Below the pieces are notes generated by a model, which was not told the DNA's origin, ran no database searches, and saw nothing but the letters and a program-made list of their open reading frames with translations. The translations under genes were made by a program, and so were the position numbers. DNA of 64,000 bases from Pseudochryseolinea flava (GTDB taxonomy: Bacteria > Bacteroidota > Bacteroidia > Cytophagales > Cyclobacteriaceae). Location: NCBI RefSeq assembly GCF_003286915.1, contig NZ_QMFY01000015.1, positions 1 through 64,000 of the forward strand, written 5' to 3'. Positions 15,861 to 23,696 of the stretch are shown piece after piece. Each line of letters starts with the position of its first letter. The first letter of the stretch is position 1.

Positions 15861-16499
15861 GTGGATATAGTTATAGCTGATAATCAGTCGCTTACTGCCG
15901 CAGGGATGCAATTTATATTGGGGCAGGATAAAACATTGCGAATTGCCGCCATGGTTTCGCCCGAGGATTCATTTCTTGAGCTGGTGCTTAGTCATCGACC
16001 TGCATTGCTCATCGCTGACTACAACTTACAGGGCTACATCAATAAGGAAGATATTGCAGAAGTTCACCGGAATGCACCCCATACACATGTGCTCATTGTT
16101 TCTTCGGATGATGACCGCGCCGAAATTCTCGACGTCTTGCGCCTCGGTGTCAAAGGTTATATCACGAAGGACTGTGGCGTTCAAGAGGTGATCAACGCGG
16201 TGAAAACTGTTGGCAGCGGCGGAAAATATTTCAGTCAAAAGATTCTCAACATCATTCTGGAAAGTAGCATTACGCCTGAGCCGGAACTTAAGAGAGGAAA
16301 GACAATGTTGTCGGAACGCGAACTGGAGTTACTGAAGCTTCTCGCAAAGGGTTATTCAACACACCGCGCAGCAGAGACGCTTAATCTGAGCCCGCACACC
16401 ATCCATTCACATCGTAAGAACATTATCAAAAAGCTTAACATTAAGTCTCCAACGCAGTATGTGCTACACGCCATTGACTTGGGCTTAATTAAGGCTTAG
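15861..16499 (+). CDS. NarL/FixJ-type response regulator (REC + LuxR HTH)
   Basis: This 212-residue protein has a receiver domain at residues 1-120 with D7 in the acidic pocket, phosphoacceptor D53 (LLIADYNL), VSSDDDR at the switch region and K in GYITKD. A LuxR-type helix-turn-helix lies at about 148-208 (LSERELELLKLLAKGYSTHR, NLSPHTIHSHRKNIIKKL). It is a DNA-binding transcription factor. The start is GTG 15861, giving the normal MDIVIADNQ. Two palindromes upstream are good candidates for its own binding sites. No kinase gene is adjacent, but the stressosome/light cluster begins 250 bases downstream. Confidence 0.92.
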   Translation: MDIVIADNQSLTAAGMQFILGQDKTLRIAAMVSPEDSFLELVLSHRPALLIADYNLQGYINKEDIAEVHRNAPHTHVLIVSSDDDRAEILDVLRLGVKGYITKDCGVQEVINAVKTVGSGGKYFSQKILNIILESSITPEPELKRGKTMLSERELELLKLLAKGYSTHRAAETLNLSPHTIHSHRKNIIKKLNIKSPTQYVLHAIDLGLIKA

Positions 16500-16523
16500 G
16501 TGACTTTCTATCTTATTCCGTTA

Positions 16524-16537
16524 GGGAATAATTTCCC
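16524..16537. promoter_or_regulatory. Palindrome upstream of the stressosome operon
   Basis: GGGAATAATTTCCC is a perfect inverted repeat of 5-base arms around TAAT. It is the most regular element in the 251-base gap before the rsbR-like gene and may be an operator. The rest of the gap is AT-rich and without genes. Confidence 0.3.
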
Positions 16538-16750
16538 CAAATTTATTTTGATATTTTTCAATTCCCTGTAAATCTGCATTATATAACCAGACAGGCGAAT
16601 ATATGTGGTTTATATTCCCCACTGTGATAAAGGCATAGCTTTTTCTTTGGGAAAGGCTGACCGGCATCATCTACAAAAATATGGGAAGCACTCTCCCTGT
16701 TTCTACATGGCGCGAGGCACATTAAGCAAGAGCATATTTAATCCTCCCAT

Positions 16751-17617
16751 ATGAAAAATCAATCCATCAAAGTTCTCCAGGGTAAAAAGAAGCACGTTCT
16801 CGAGACCTGGATGAAATTCCAATTGTCCGACGAAAGTTTGCGTGAAGACTTGATGAGCAACGAAGAATTACGCATTCAATCAGAAGAACTACTCGATGCA
16901 TTCCTCACAAATTTGAAAGATGACACAATCGATGATCCGAAAAGTTCGGCATTCGAAGCAGTCGTCGATATTCTAAGTGGCATTTCGATATCACGCGCAA
17001 AGCAAGGTTTTACACCGAGGGAAACTGGGATTTACATTTTCAGTTTAAAAGACGCGCTGCTTAATATCCTACAACAAGAAATAAAAGATCCTCAAGAGCT
17101 ATATGTTCAGAGCCTTAAAATCAACAAACTGATAGACAGTTTTGGTGTAGTAACATTTGAAACTTTTATTAAAGGGCGTGAAGAAGTAATCCTCCGTCAG
17201 ACAGATGAGATATCCGAAATTTCAACGCCTGTGATTCGCGTGTGGGATGGTATTCTTGCGCTGCCCATTATCGGAACGCTCGACAGTTCTCGTACTCAGG
17301 TGGTGATGGAAAGCTTGTTGCAAGAGATTGTAGAAACAGGAAGTAGTATTGCTATTCTCGACATCTCTGGTGTACCTGCAGTTGACTCGCTCGTTGCTCA
17401 ACACTTGATCAAAACAGTAAGCGCGACACGTTTGATGGGAGCCGAGTGTATCATCAGTGGTATTCGCCCTGAAATTGCGCAGACCGTAGTTCATCTCGGG
17501 ATCGACTTGTCGCAGGTTATCACAAAATCTTCATTGGCCAGCGCACTGCGAGCGGCATTCCAGATGCTTCAATTAACAGTCGTAAAAAAACAAAGAGTTC
17601 AATCTATAACGGAGTAA
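16751..17617 (+). CDS. rsbR: Stressosome RsbR-type co-antagonist (RsbRD-like N domain + STAS)
   Basis: This 288-residue protein has a helical N-terminal sensor domain of the RsbRD type at about residues 8-145 (KKHVLETWMKFQLSDESLRE) and a STAS domain at about 160-275. The STAS part is strongly like Bacillus RsbR: AILDISGVPAVDS and GIRPEIAQTVVHLGIDLSQV. The two sites phosphorylated by RsbT in Bacillus correspond to S213 (Thr there) and T245 (Thr conserved). RsbR and RsbS build the large cytosolic stressosome that holds the RsbT kinase until stress. The rsbS-like gene starts 5 bases after its stop. What the N domain senses is unknown. Confidence 0.9.
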   Translation: MKNQSIKVLQGKKKHVLETWMKFQLSDESLREDLMSNEELRIQSEELLDAFLTNLKDDTIDDPKSSAFEAVVDILSGISISRAKQGFTPRETGIYIFSLKDALLNILQQEIKDPQELYVQSLKINKLIDSFGVVTFETFIKGREEVILRQTDEISEISTPVIRVWDGILALPIIGTLDSSRTQVVMESLLQEIVETGSSIAILDISGVPAVDSLVAQHLIKTVSATRLMGAECIISGIRPEIAQTVVHLGIDLSQVITKSSLASALRAAFQMLQLTVVKKQRVQSITE

Positions 17618-17621
17618 TTCG

Positions 17622-18023
17622 ATGGAGAAGATTCCTATCCTCCGAATGGGTGACCTGTTGTTGGTTACCATTCAAGTGGATTTATATGATCGACTGGCAG
17701 AAACGCTTGAGTCGGACCTTGTACTTATGATAAAAAAAACGGGGGCACAAGGCGTGCTTATAGACATATCAGCAGTCAGTATCATCGATTCGTTTATGGG
17801 ACGCATCATTGGAAACATCGCGACGATGTCGAAAATTATGGATGCAGAAACGGTCGTCGTAGGGATGCAACCTGCAGTAGCCATCACGTTGGTGGAATTG
17901 GGATTGCCGCTGAATGGCGTTCTGAGTGCACTCAATGTAGAGCGCGGTATGGAGTTGCTTAAAGGTAAAATTGCGCTGAAAGGCGCTTCGTTCGAGGACG
18001 ACGAAGATGGTTATCCTGAATAA
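17622..18023 (+). CDS. rsbS: Stressosome scaffold protein RsbS (single STAS domain)
   Basis: This 133-residue protein has a stand-alone STAS domain with the RsbS signature LIDISAVSIIDSFMGRIIG, in which S57 matches the Ser phosphorylated by RsbT. It ends with an acidic tail beyond the domain. It should form the stressosome core with the RsbR-like protein and bind RsbT. Its last 17 bases overlap the rsbT-like gene in another frame, showing tight translational linkage. Confidence 0.9.
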   Translation: MEKIPILRMGDLLLVTIQVDLYDRLAETLESDLVLMIKKTGAQGVLIDISAVSIIDSFMGRIIGNIATMSKIMDAETVVVGMQPAVAITLVELGLPLNGVLSALNVERGMELLKGKIALKGASFEDDEDGYPE

Positions 18024-18417
18024 AGAAAAGATGACCATCGTTCGCGAAATCGACGTTATTCCGTTTCGAAATCGCTTGAAAGAAATTGCGATCAAGATAG
18101 GAATGAGTTTGGTGAATCAAACGAAAATCATCACCGCTGCAAGTGAGCTTGCGCGAAATATGCTGAAATATGCGAACGGCGGAAATGTTACTATTGAGGT
18201 CGTGAGTAAAGGACGCGAAAATGGTGTAAGACTCGTGTTCGTCGATGAGGGACCAGGGATAAAAGATATTTCGTTGGCGATGAAAGATGGATATTCGACA
18301 GGGAAAAGTCTTGGCCTGGGGCTTCCAGGAACGAAGCGATTGGTAAGTGAATTTCAAATAGAATCGGAGGTTGGTAAGGGAACGAAAGTAACCGTGACCA
18401 AGTGGAAGAATGGGTAA
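18007..18417 (+). CDS. rsbT: Stressosome switch kinase RsbT (GHKL Ser/Thr kinase)
   Basis: This protein of 136 residues has a complete Bergerat-type ATP site: N box SELARNMLKYANGG, G1 box DEGPGI and G2 box GKSLGLGLPGTKRL. In Bacillus, RsbT phosphorylates RsbR and RsbS, then leaves the complex and activates the phosphatase RsbU. No RsbU, RsbW, RsbV or sigma-B gene is present here, so the released kinase must have another partner, most likely the downstream kinase or PP2C fusion. The start lies inside the rsbS-like gene and the end overlaps the next gene by 8 bases. Confidence 0.9.
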   Translation: MVILNKEKMTIVREIDVIPFRNRLKEIAIKIGMSLVNQTKIITAASELARNMLKYANGGNVTIEVVSKGRENGVRLVFVDEGPGIKDISLAMKDGYSTGKSLGLGLPGTKRLVSEFQIESEVGKGTKVTVTKWKNG

Positions 18418-19426
18418 ACCTTTTGCGAGTTACATTATCGAAGACAGAAGTTATGTGTCTTATGTAAAACGGTCCATTCACCTGGAAGCATCGCTGATGA
18501 CATTCTCTCCGCAGCAAATCGGTGAAATAGATATCATAGTCGCAGAGATCACATCCAATCTTATCAAACATGCCGGTGGTGGCGAATTACTCTATCGCAT
18601 GAAGAAGGATGAAGATGATCACTCCACTTTTGAAATAATTTCTTTGGACAAGGGACCCGGAATGGCCGATGTAGCGCGCATGATGAAAGATGGTGTGTCG
18701 ACGAAGGATACCTTGGGGCAAGGCCTCGGCGCGATTCAACGACTAAGTAATTTTCTTCAGCTATACTCTATTCCTGGTTGGGGAACCATTCTTTACGCGA
18801 AGGTGCAGACCAACGTCGACACCTACACGCGAAAACGAGATGTTGAACTGGAAATACGTGCGCTCTGTGTGAATAAACCACGTGAGACAGTATGTGGCGA
18901 TGGATACCGAATAAAAAAAACAGAAACAGGTTTTCAAATATTTTTTGGGGACGGATTAGGTCATGGTGAATTCGCGAAAGCTGCTGTCGACAAGGCAGGA
19001 GATTTTTTCATGCAGTCGCCAGAAGAAGATCCTGTGGAAATCATCAGAGGGATTCATGAAAACGTCAGGAGAACCAGGGGACTGGTGGCTACCGTAGCCA
19101 ATTGCAATTTGGAAACAAAAACATTTTCAATTTGTGGTGTTGGAAATATTCTAACAAGACTTTACCACGGCATCGTTTACAGGAATCATATGCCATATAA
19201 TGGTACCGTCGGATTGAATATTCCCACCTCCATGAAAGCATCAGAATATAAATTAGAGAAGAATCAATCGCTAATCATGAGCAGCGATGGGATTAAAACA
19301 CGCTGGGATATCAATAAATATCCGGCCGTACATCGGTTCGATCCCTTTGTTCTCGCCACCAGTATTTACAAAGATTTTACGCGTGGCAATGACGACTCCT
19401 CTATACTCATCGCAAAAGTAATTTGA
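18410..19426 (+). CDS. RsbT-like ATPase fused to an RsbX-like PP2C phosphatase
   Basis: Residues 1-140 of this 338-residue protein form a GHKL ATPase with N box EITSNLIKHAGGG, G1 box DKGPGM and G2 box TLGQGLGAIQRL. Residues 150-338 form a PP2C/SpoIIE-type phosphatase with CGDGYRI, FFGDGLGHGE, CGVGN, MSSDGI and GNDDSS holding the metal-binding Asp residues. It would thus carry a switch kinase-like domain and an RsbX-like phosphatase, which resets stressosome phosphorylation, in one chain. It overlaps rsbT by 8 bases and ends one base before the next gene. Confidence 0.87.
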   Translation: MGKPFASYIIEDRSYVSYVKRSIHLEASLMTFSPQQIGEIDIIVAEITSNLIKHAGGGELLYRMKKDEDDHSTFEIISLDKGPGMADVARMMKDGVSTKDTLGQGLGAIQRLSNFLQLYSIPGWGTILYAKVQTNVDTYTRKRDVELEIRALCVNKPRETVCGDGYRIKKTETGFQIFFGDGLGHGEFAKAAVDKAGDFFMQSPEEDPVEIIRGIHENVRRTRGLVATVANCNLETKTFSICGVGNILTRLYHGIVYRNHMPYNGTVGLNIPTSMKASEYKLEKNQSLIMSSDGIKTRWDINKYPAVHRFDPFVLATSIYKDFTRGNDDSSILIAKVI

Positions 19427-19427
19427 T

Positions 19428-21086
19428 ATGAAGGAAATCGTGCGCGTTAAACTCGAGAATGAAATGGACCTGATCTTGGCCCACAAACGCGCCATGAAAT
19501 TGTGTGAGCTAACAGGATTTTCGCTGATGGTTCAAACCTCGCTCGCAACGGCCGTGTCTGAAATTGCACGCTGCGCAATCGAACATGGTCAAAACGCCGT
19601 GTTAATACTCGGCATCGATGTGTTAACGGGGGGACGGAAAATTCTCAAGATTGTCGTACAAGATCCAAGCGACTTTAGTGGCCGCGCCACGGAGGCTATC
19701 TTCTACGCAAAGCGTTTGGTGGATGAAATCGAAACCATAAAGTCTTCGAAGGAAACTAAAATAATTCTCAAACAGCAACTCAACTTTGGCGGAACCATTA
19801 CCGATACAAAGGTCGACACGTTCGTGAAGTATTTTCAAAATGAACCACCACTGTCACCTTACGATGAGCTGCGTCGGAAAAATTTATTACTACAAGACCT
19901 TGCCGATAAGCTCAAGGAAAGTGAATCTGATTATCAGGTTCTAACCGACACACTTCCAATCATGATGTTTTCGGTCAATAACCGCGGGGTGATATCGTAT
20001 ACAAATCGCTGGCTTCAGGATTACCTGGGCGCTACACCCAAAGAATTGACAAATGTAAGCTGGCAAAATTTTGTCCACACATCAGACTATTCGCAATTCT
20101 CAAAAGATTTGAGCAATGCTATTCAACGTCAGGTAGCGTTGAAAGGACAATACCGCTTCCGTGAAAAATCAACGGGCGAATTTTTGTGGCATATCCTGTC
20201 AGTGATTCCGCTGAAGAATGAAAAAGATATTGTAACACGCTGGATCGGTTTCATCGCTGATATCAACGCACAAAAATTGGTTGAGCAAACCCTCAAGGAT
20301 AATCGTGGGTTGAAGGAAGCACAGGAGCAGTTATTTATCAATCAGCGTGAGTTACAGCAGAAGATCATTGAATTGAATAGAAGTAATTATGAGCTTGAGC
20401 AATTCGCGCATTTAGCGTCTCACGATCTGCAAGAACCATTGCGTAAGCTCTTCTTTTATTCTGACGTGCTACGGAAACGATATGCGACAATCATCGATGA
20501 TGCTGGCGTGACCATGATCAACAATATGAACCTCGCCGCCAGTCGCATGAAGGAATTGATCAGCGACCTGCTGAGCTACTCGCAGCTACAACAACAAAAA
20601 CTTGAGTTCGAGCCCGTTGATCTTAATGCCGTAATGGAAGAAATTATGCGAGATCTTGATTTCATAATTCGTGATAAGAACGCGAAGATCGAAGTCGATG
20701 CGCTACCGATAATCACGGGAAACAAATTGCGCCTCCGACAACTATTCACGAACCTGATTTCGAATGCGCTGAAGTATTCGAAGAAGGACGTGCACCCGAT
20801 CATTAAAGTTTCGATTGTACTTCCAGAACCTGATCGTGTGTTAATCAACGTGCGCGACAATGGCATCGGGTTTGAAGATCAATATCGAGAAAGGATTTTT
20901 GGTCTGTTTGAACGCCTGCATACACGTGACCAATTTCCAGGAACAGGAATCGGACTATCAATTTGTAAACGTATTGCTGAACTACATCACGGAACGATTG
21001 CAGCTTCTTCGATCGTGAACGAATACGCGCTCTTTGAAGTGACTTTACCGGTGAACCAAAATTTAAACTTAGCGCTGAATGACTGA
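19428..21086 (+). CDS. PAS sensor histidine kinase with degenerate RsbT-like N-terminal domain
   Basis: This protein has 552 residues. Residues 1-130 align with RsbT-type ATPases, but the ATP-site residues are lost: the N-box Asn is Cys (SEIARCAIEHG), the G1 box reads DPSDFS and no G2 glycine loop is seen. A PAS domain (about 175-285), a coiled coil, a HisKA domain with H332 (ASHDLQEPLRK) and a complete HATPase domain (NLISNALKYSKK, DNGIGF, GTGIGLSICKRI) follow. There is no membrane segment. Sitting where rsbU would be, it is a candidate link from the stressosome to phosphotransfer. It overlaps the receiver gene downstream by 8 bases. Confidence 0.87.
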   Translation: MKEIVRVKLENEMDLILAHKRAMKLCELTGFSLMVQTSLATAVSEIARCAIEHGQNAVLILGIDVLTGGRKILKIVVQDPSDFSGRATEAIFYAKRLVDEIETIKSSKETKIILKQQLNFGGTITDTKVDTFVKYFQNEPPLSPYDELRRKNLLLQDLADKLKESESDYQVLTDTLPIMMFSVNNRGVISYTNRWLQDYLGATPKELTNVSWQNFVHTSDYSQFSKDLSNAIQRQVALKGQYRFREKSTGEFLWHILSVIPLKNEKDIVTRWIGFIADINAQKLVEQTLKDNRGLKEAQEQLFINQRELQQKIIELNRSNYELEQFAHLASHDLQEPLRKLFFYSDVLRKRYATIIDDAGVTMINNMNLAASRMKELISDLLSYSQLQQQKLEFEPVDLNAVMEEIMRDLDFIIRDKNAKIEVDALPIITGNKLRLRQLFTNLISNALKYSKKDVHPIIKVSIVLPEPDRVLINVRDNGIGFEDQYRERIFGLFERLHTRDQFPGTGIGLSICKRIAELHHGTIAASSIVNEYALFEVTLPVNQNLNLALND

Positions 21087-21477
21087 TCATTGCCAAATCT
21101 TGGTGGTCGACGACGACGTAGAAGATCACCTTATACTCTCCGAATATTTTAGAGATATCGGCAAAGAACGCTGTGTCGGATTTATCGAGAATGGACAGAA
21201 GGCCCTTGATTTTTTGTCAACCATTCCTTCTGAAGAACCACTACCGAAGCTGATTGTCCTTGATCTTAACATGCCCATCATGAATGGATCACAGACATTG
21301 CTGAACCTCAAGCAAACGTCGCGGTTCAAAAATATTCCCGTCATCATCCTGTCAACATCACAGAACGAGAATGAAAAACGTAAGTGTCTTAGCTTCGGTG
21401 CGGTAGACTATATGGTAAAGCCATGTACGCTGGAGGAAGGCCGAACAATCGTAGACCATTTCGTTACCTTCATTTAA
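21079..21477 (+). CDS. Single-domain response regulator of the stressosome operon
   Basis: This protein of 132 residues is one receiver domain with DDD at 11-13, phosphoacceptor D62 (IVLDLNMP), the Ser/Thr switch in ILSTS and Lys in YMVKPCT. It begins inside the kinase gene (8-base overlap) and is the obvious phosphorylation partner of that kinase. Receivers of this Rcp1-like type also commonly partner phytochrome kinases. No output domain is present. Confidence 0.9.
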   Translation: MTDHCQILVVDDDVEDHLILSEYFRDIGKERCVGFIENGQKALDFLSTIPSEEPLPKLIVLDLNMPIMNGSQTLLNLKQTSRFKNIPVIILSTSQNENEKRKCLSFGAVDYMVKPCTLEEGRTIVDHFVTFI

Positions 21478-21544
21478 TTTTAAACATACTGACGATCGCT
21501 GGCACGGAGTTTTTATAAATTCCTGTGGATTATTATGCTCACTT

Positions 21545-21559
21545 TTTAGCCTGGCTAAA
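21545..21559. promoter_or_regulatory. Palindrome between the stressosome and phytochrome gene sets
   Basis: TTTAGCCTGGCTAAA is a perfect inverted repeat with 7-base arms around one central base. It lies in the 148-base gap, 66 bases before the heme oxygenase start. Its outer half-sites TTTAG/CTAAA equal those of the palindromes upstream of the LuxR-type regulator at 15861, though the spacing differs. Confidence 0.4.
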
Positions 21560-21625
21560 TAAACATCAGCGACATTCGTTTATGTGCGTGAAAACAAATA
21601 ATTTGAAAGTTTAATTATTTCGTCG

Positions 21626-22195
21626 ATGTTACATCAGCAGTTGAAGGAACAAACTAAAGAAGCTCACCAGGCATTGGAGCGAAGGATGGTGGGGCTTATC
21701 AAACAAATTCATAGCGAAGCACAATACGTTCATTTCCTTAAGCTGATGTATGGATACTATGCCTCACTTGAAGATAAACTAGGTGAGCAGTTGTCAACCA
21801 ACGATGCACTCGATTTTAATCAGCGAAGAAAAGCATCGTGGATTCTTGATGATATGAATTATTTCGGTTCAAAGGAAAAACCTTCGCGCTGCCAAGCCTT
21901 GCCGCCCATTGATTCTTTTCATACCGCGTTGGGCGCAATGTATGTACTTGAAGGGTCGGCACTCGGTGGAAAGATTATCGCGAAAATGATCGCGTCACAA
22001 ATCGGATTGGGTGATGCTCGCGGACTAACTTTCTTCAATGGCTACGGCGACGAAACAATGAAGATGTGGGAGTTGTTTAAAGAGAATCTCTCGCAGTCAT
22101 TTGATCCGCCTACCACCGAGACAATTATAACATCAGCCAATCAAACGTTTGATACTTTTAAAAACTGGATTGAAAGCCATGCAGCAGCCTGTTAA
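21626..22195 (+). CDS. bphO: Biliverdin-producing heme oxygenase
   Basis: This 189-residue alpha-helical protein matches bacterial heme oxygenases of the type linked to phytochromes. H14 (KEAHQALE) is the probable proximal heme ligand, and AMYVLEGSALGGKIIAKMI corresponds to the conserved distal helix region. It cleaves heme to biliverdin, iron and CO, and biliverdin is the chromophore of the phytochrome encoded next. The two genes overlap by 17 bases, which fits coupled production of apoprotein and chromophore. Confidence 0.9.
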   Translation: MLHQQLKEQTKEAHQALERRMVGLIKQIHSEAQYVHFLKLMYGYYASLEDKLGEQLSTNDALDFNQRRKASWILDDMNYFGSKEKPSRCQALPPIDSFHTALGAMYVLEGSALGGKIIAKMIASQIGLGDARGLTFFNGYGDETMKMWELFKENLSQSFDPPTTETIITSANQTFDTFKNWIESHAAAC

Positions 22196-23693
22196 TTATG
22201 ATTCTGACTTTTGTGGAAGTCTGCCAATTCACCTCACCAATTTGATTCAGTCCTATGGATTACTCTTAGTGATCGAACCTGTCAATTATACGATTGTTCA
22301 GGCGAGCGAAAATACAACAGTGGTTTTTGGAAGCCGTGCACAAGATTTGGTAGGCAATCCGATCGCCAGTTTTATTAGCGAGAAGAGTAATGCAGATTTT
22401 TTACAAAGGTTAACCGATGGTGCAAACACGGTGATACCGATGGTTTGGGAAGTAGGACAAAATAATTACGTTGTCCTCATCCACCGTAAGGAGAAGTTCC
22501 TTGTTATTGAATTGGAGTTGAAAGCGATCAACGAAAACTCGAATGAGCGTTTTATTGACGTGTACCAGGAAATGAAGTACGCGATGTCTGCGATAGAAGC
22601 CACACGCACTATTGAGGAAACGTGCACGCTTGTAGCCCGAGAGCTCAAGAGGATTTCTGGCTTTGATAAAGTGATGGTGTATCAATTCGATGAACAATGG
22701 AATGGACACGTATTGGCAGAAGCGAAGGAATCAGACATGGAGTCATACTTTGGATTTACTTTCCCAGCGTCTGACATCCCTAAGCCCGCGCGCGATTTGT
22801 ATCTACGAAATTCCTTCCGGTTAATTCCCGATAGAAATTATACACCGGTTCGGCTACATCCCGTGATTAACCCGATTACAAATTCATTCATTGACCTTTC
22901 TGATTGCAACCTACGAAGTGTTGCCGCGGTGCATGTAGAGTACCTCGGAAACATGGGCGTTACAGCATCCATGTCGACTAGAATATTACACCACGACGCA
23001 CTTTGGGGCTTGATCGCATGCCACCATAAAACACCGAAATATTTATCGTATGCCATGACGTCGATGTTCGAGATGATGTCTAGTATCATTTCGGTGAAGA
23101 TCACATCGCTTCAAAATCAGACTTTACATGCCAGCCAAAGTACGCTAACTGCTGGATACGCTGAATTGATTGAAGCCATTTACAAGAAAGAAAAGTTGGA
23201 CAGTACCATGTTGTCTGCTACGGGGCTGATGAATCTTTTTGAATGCTCTGGCATGACGATATCGCGTGGTGGAAAGTTTACATCAGTTGGTGAAGTTCCT
23301 GCTGTCGGAGATTTGGACGAACTCATCTTATGGCTTCACACGAGAGCGCTGAAAAAGGTTTACACCACAGACCGACTTTCGCAAGCATACGAATATGCCA
23401 AGCTCTTCGAAGATATTGCAAGTGGATTGATGGTGATCCCGATCAATGCAGCGATAGATGAGTATGTGCTGTTGTTCAGACCGGAAAAAGTACATGTGAT
23501 CCAATGGGGCGGAAATCCGGAAGAGCGCATACAATTTGAGCAAGATCAGCGTACATACCATCCACGACATTCGTTTAAAGTATGGCAACAAACCGTTCGC
23601 GGTATTTCTTTGCCATGGCGCGCGGAGCAAACAGCGGCAGCGGAAGCGCTTCGAAGTTTTATCTATGAATACGAAACTACTTTGGTAAGATAA
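22179..23693 (+). CDS. bphP: Bacteriophytochrome photosensory core (PAS-GAF-PHY) without output domain
   Basis: This protein has 504 residues. C12 in DFCGSLPIHL is the expected biliverdin-binding Cys. PAS spans about 20-120. GAF spans about 140-300 with the PASDIP motif at 196-201, H252 in AAVHVEYLGNMG and the CHH at 281-283. PHY spans about 310-500 with tongue motifs WGGNP and PRHSF. The chain ends after PHY, so there is no histidine kinase or GGDEF output. ATG 22179 is chosen because it gives the canonical short tail before the Cys; TTG 22149 is less likely. The next gene, a giant kinase 3 bases downstream, is the natural signalling partner. Confidence 0.92.
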   Translation: MQQPVNYDSDFCGSLPIHLTNLIQSYGLLLVIEPVNYTIVQASENTTVVFGSRAQDLVGNPIASFISEKSNADFLQRLTDGANTVIPMVWEVGQNNYVVLIHRKEKFLVIELELKAINENSNERFIDVYQEMKYAMSAIEATRTIEETCTLVARELKRISGFDKVMVYQFDEQWNGHVLAEAKESDMESYFGFTFPASDIPKPARDLYLRNSFRLIPDRNYTPVRLHPVINPITNSFIDLSDCNLRSVAAVHVEYLGNMGVTASMSTRILHHDALWGLIACHHKTPKYLSYAMTSMFEMMSSIISVKITSLQNQTLHASQSTLTAGYAELIEAIYKKEKLDSTMLSATGLMNLFECSGMTISRGGKFTSVGEVPAVGDLDELILWLHTRALKKVYTTDRLSQAYEYAKLFEDIASGLMVIPINAAIDEYVLLFRPEKVHVIQWGGNPEERIQFEQDQRTYHPRHSFKVWQQTVRGISLPWRAEQTAAAEALRSFIYEYETTLVR

Positions 23694-23696
23694 TTC

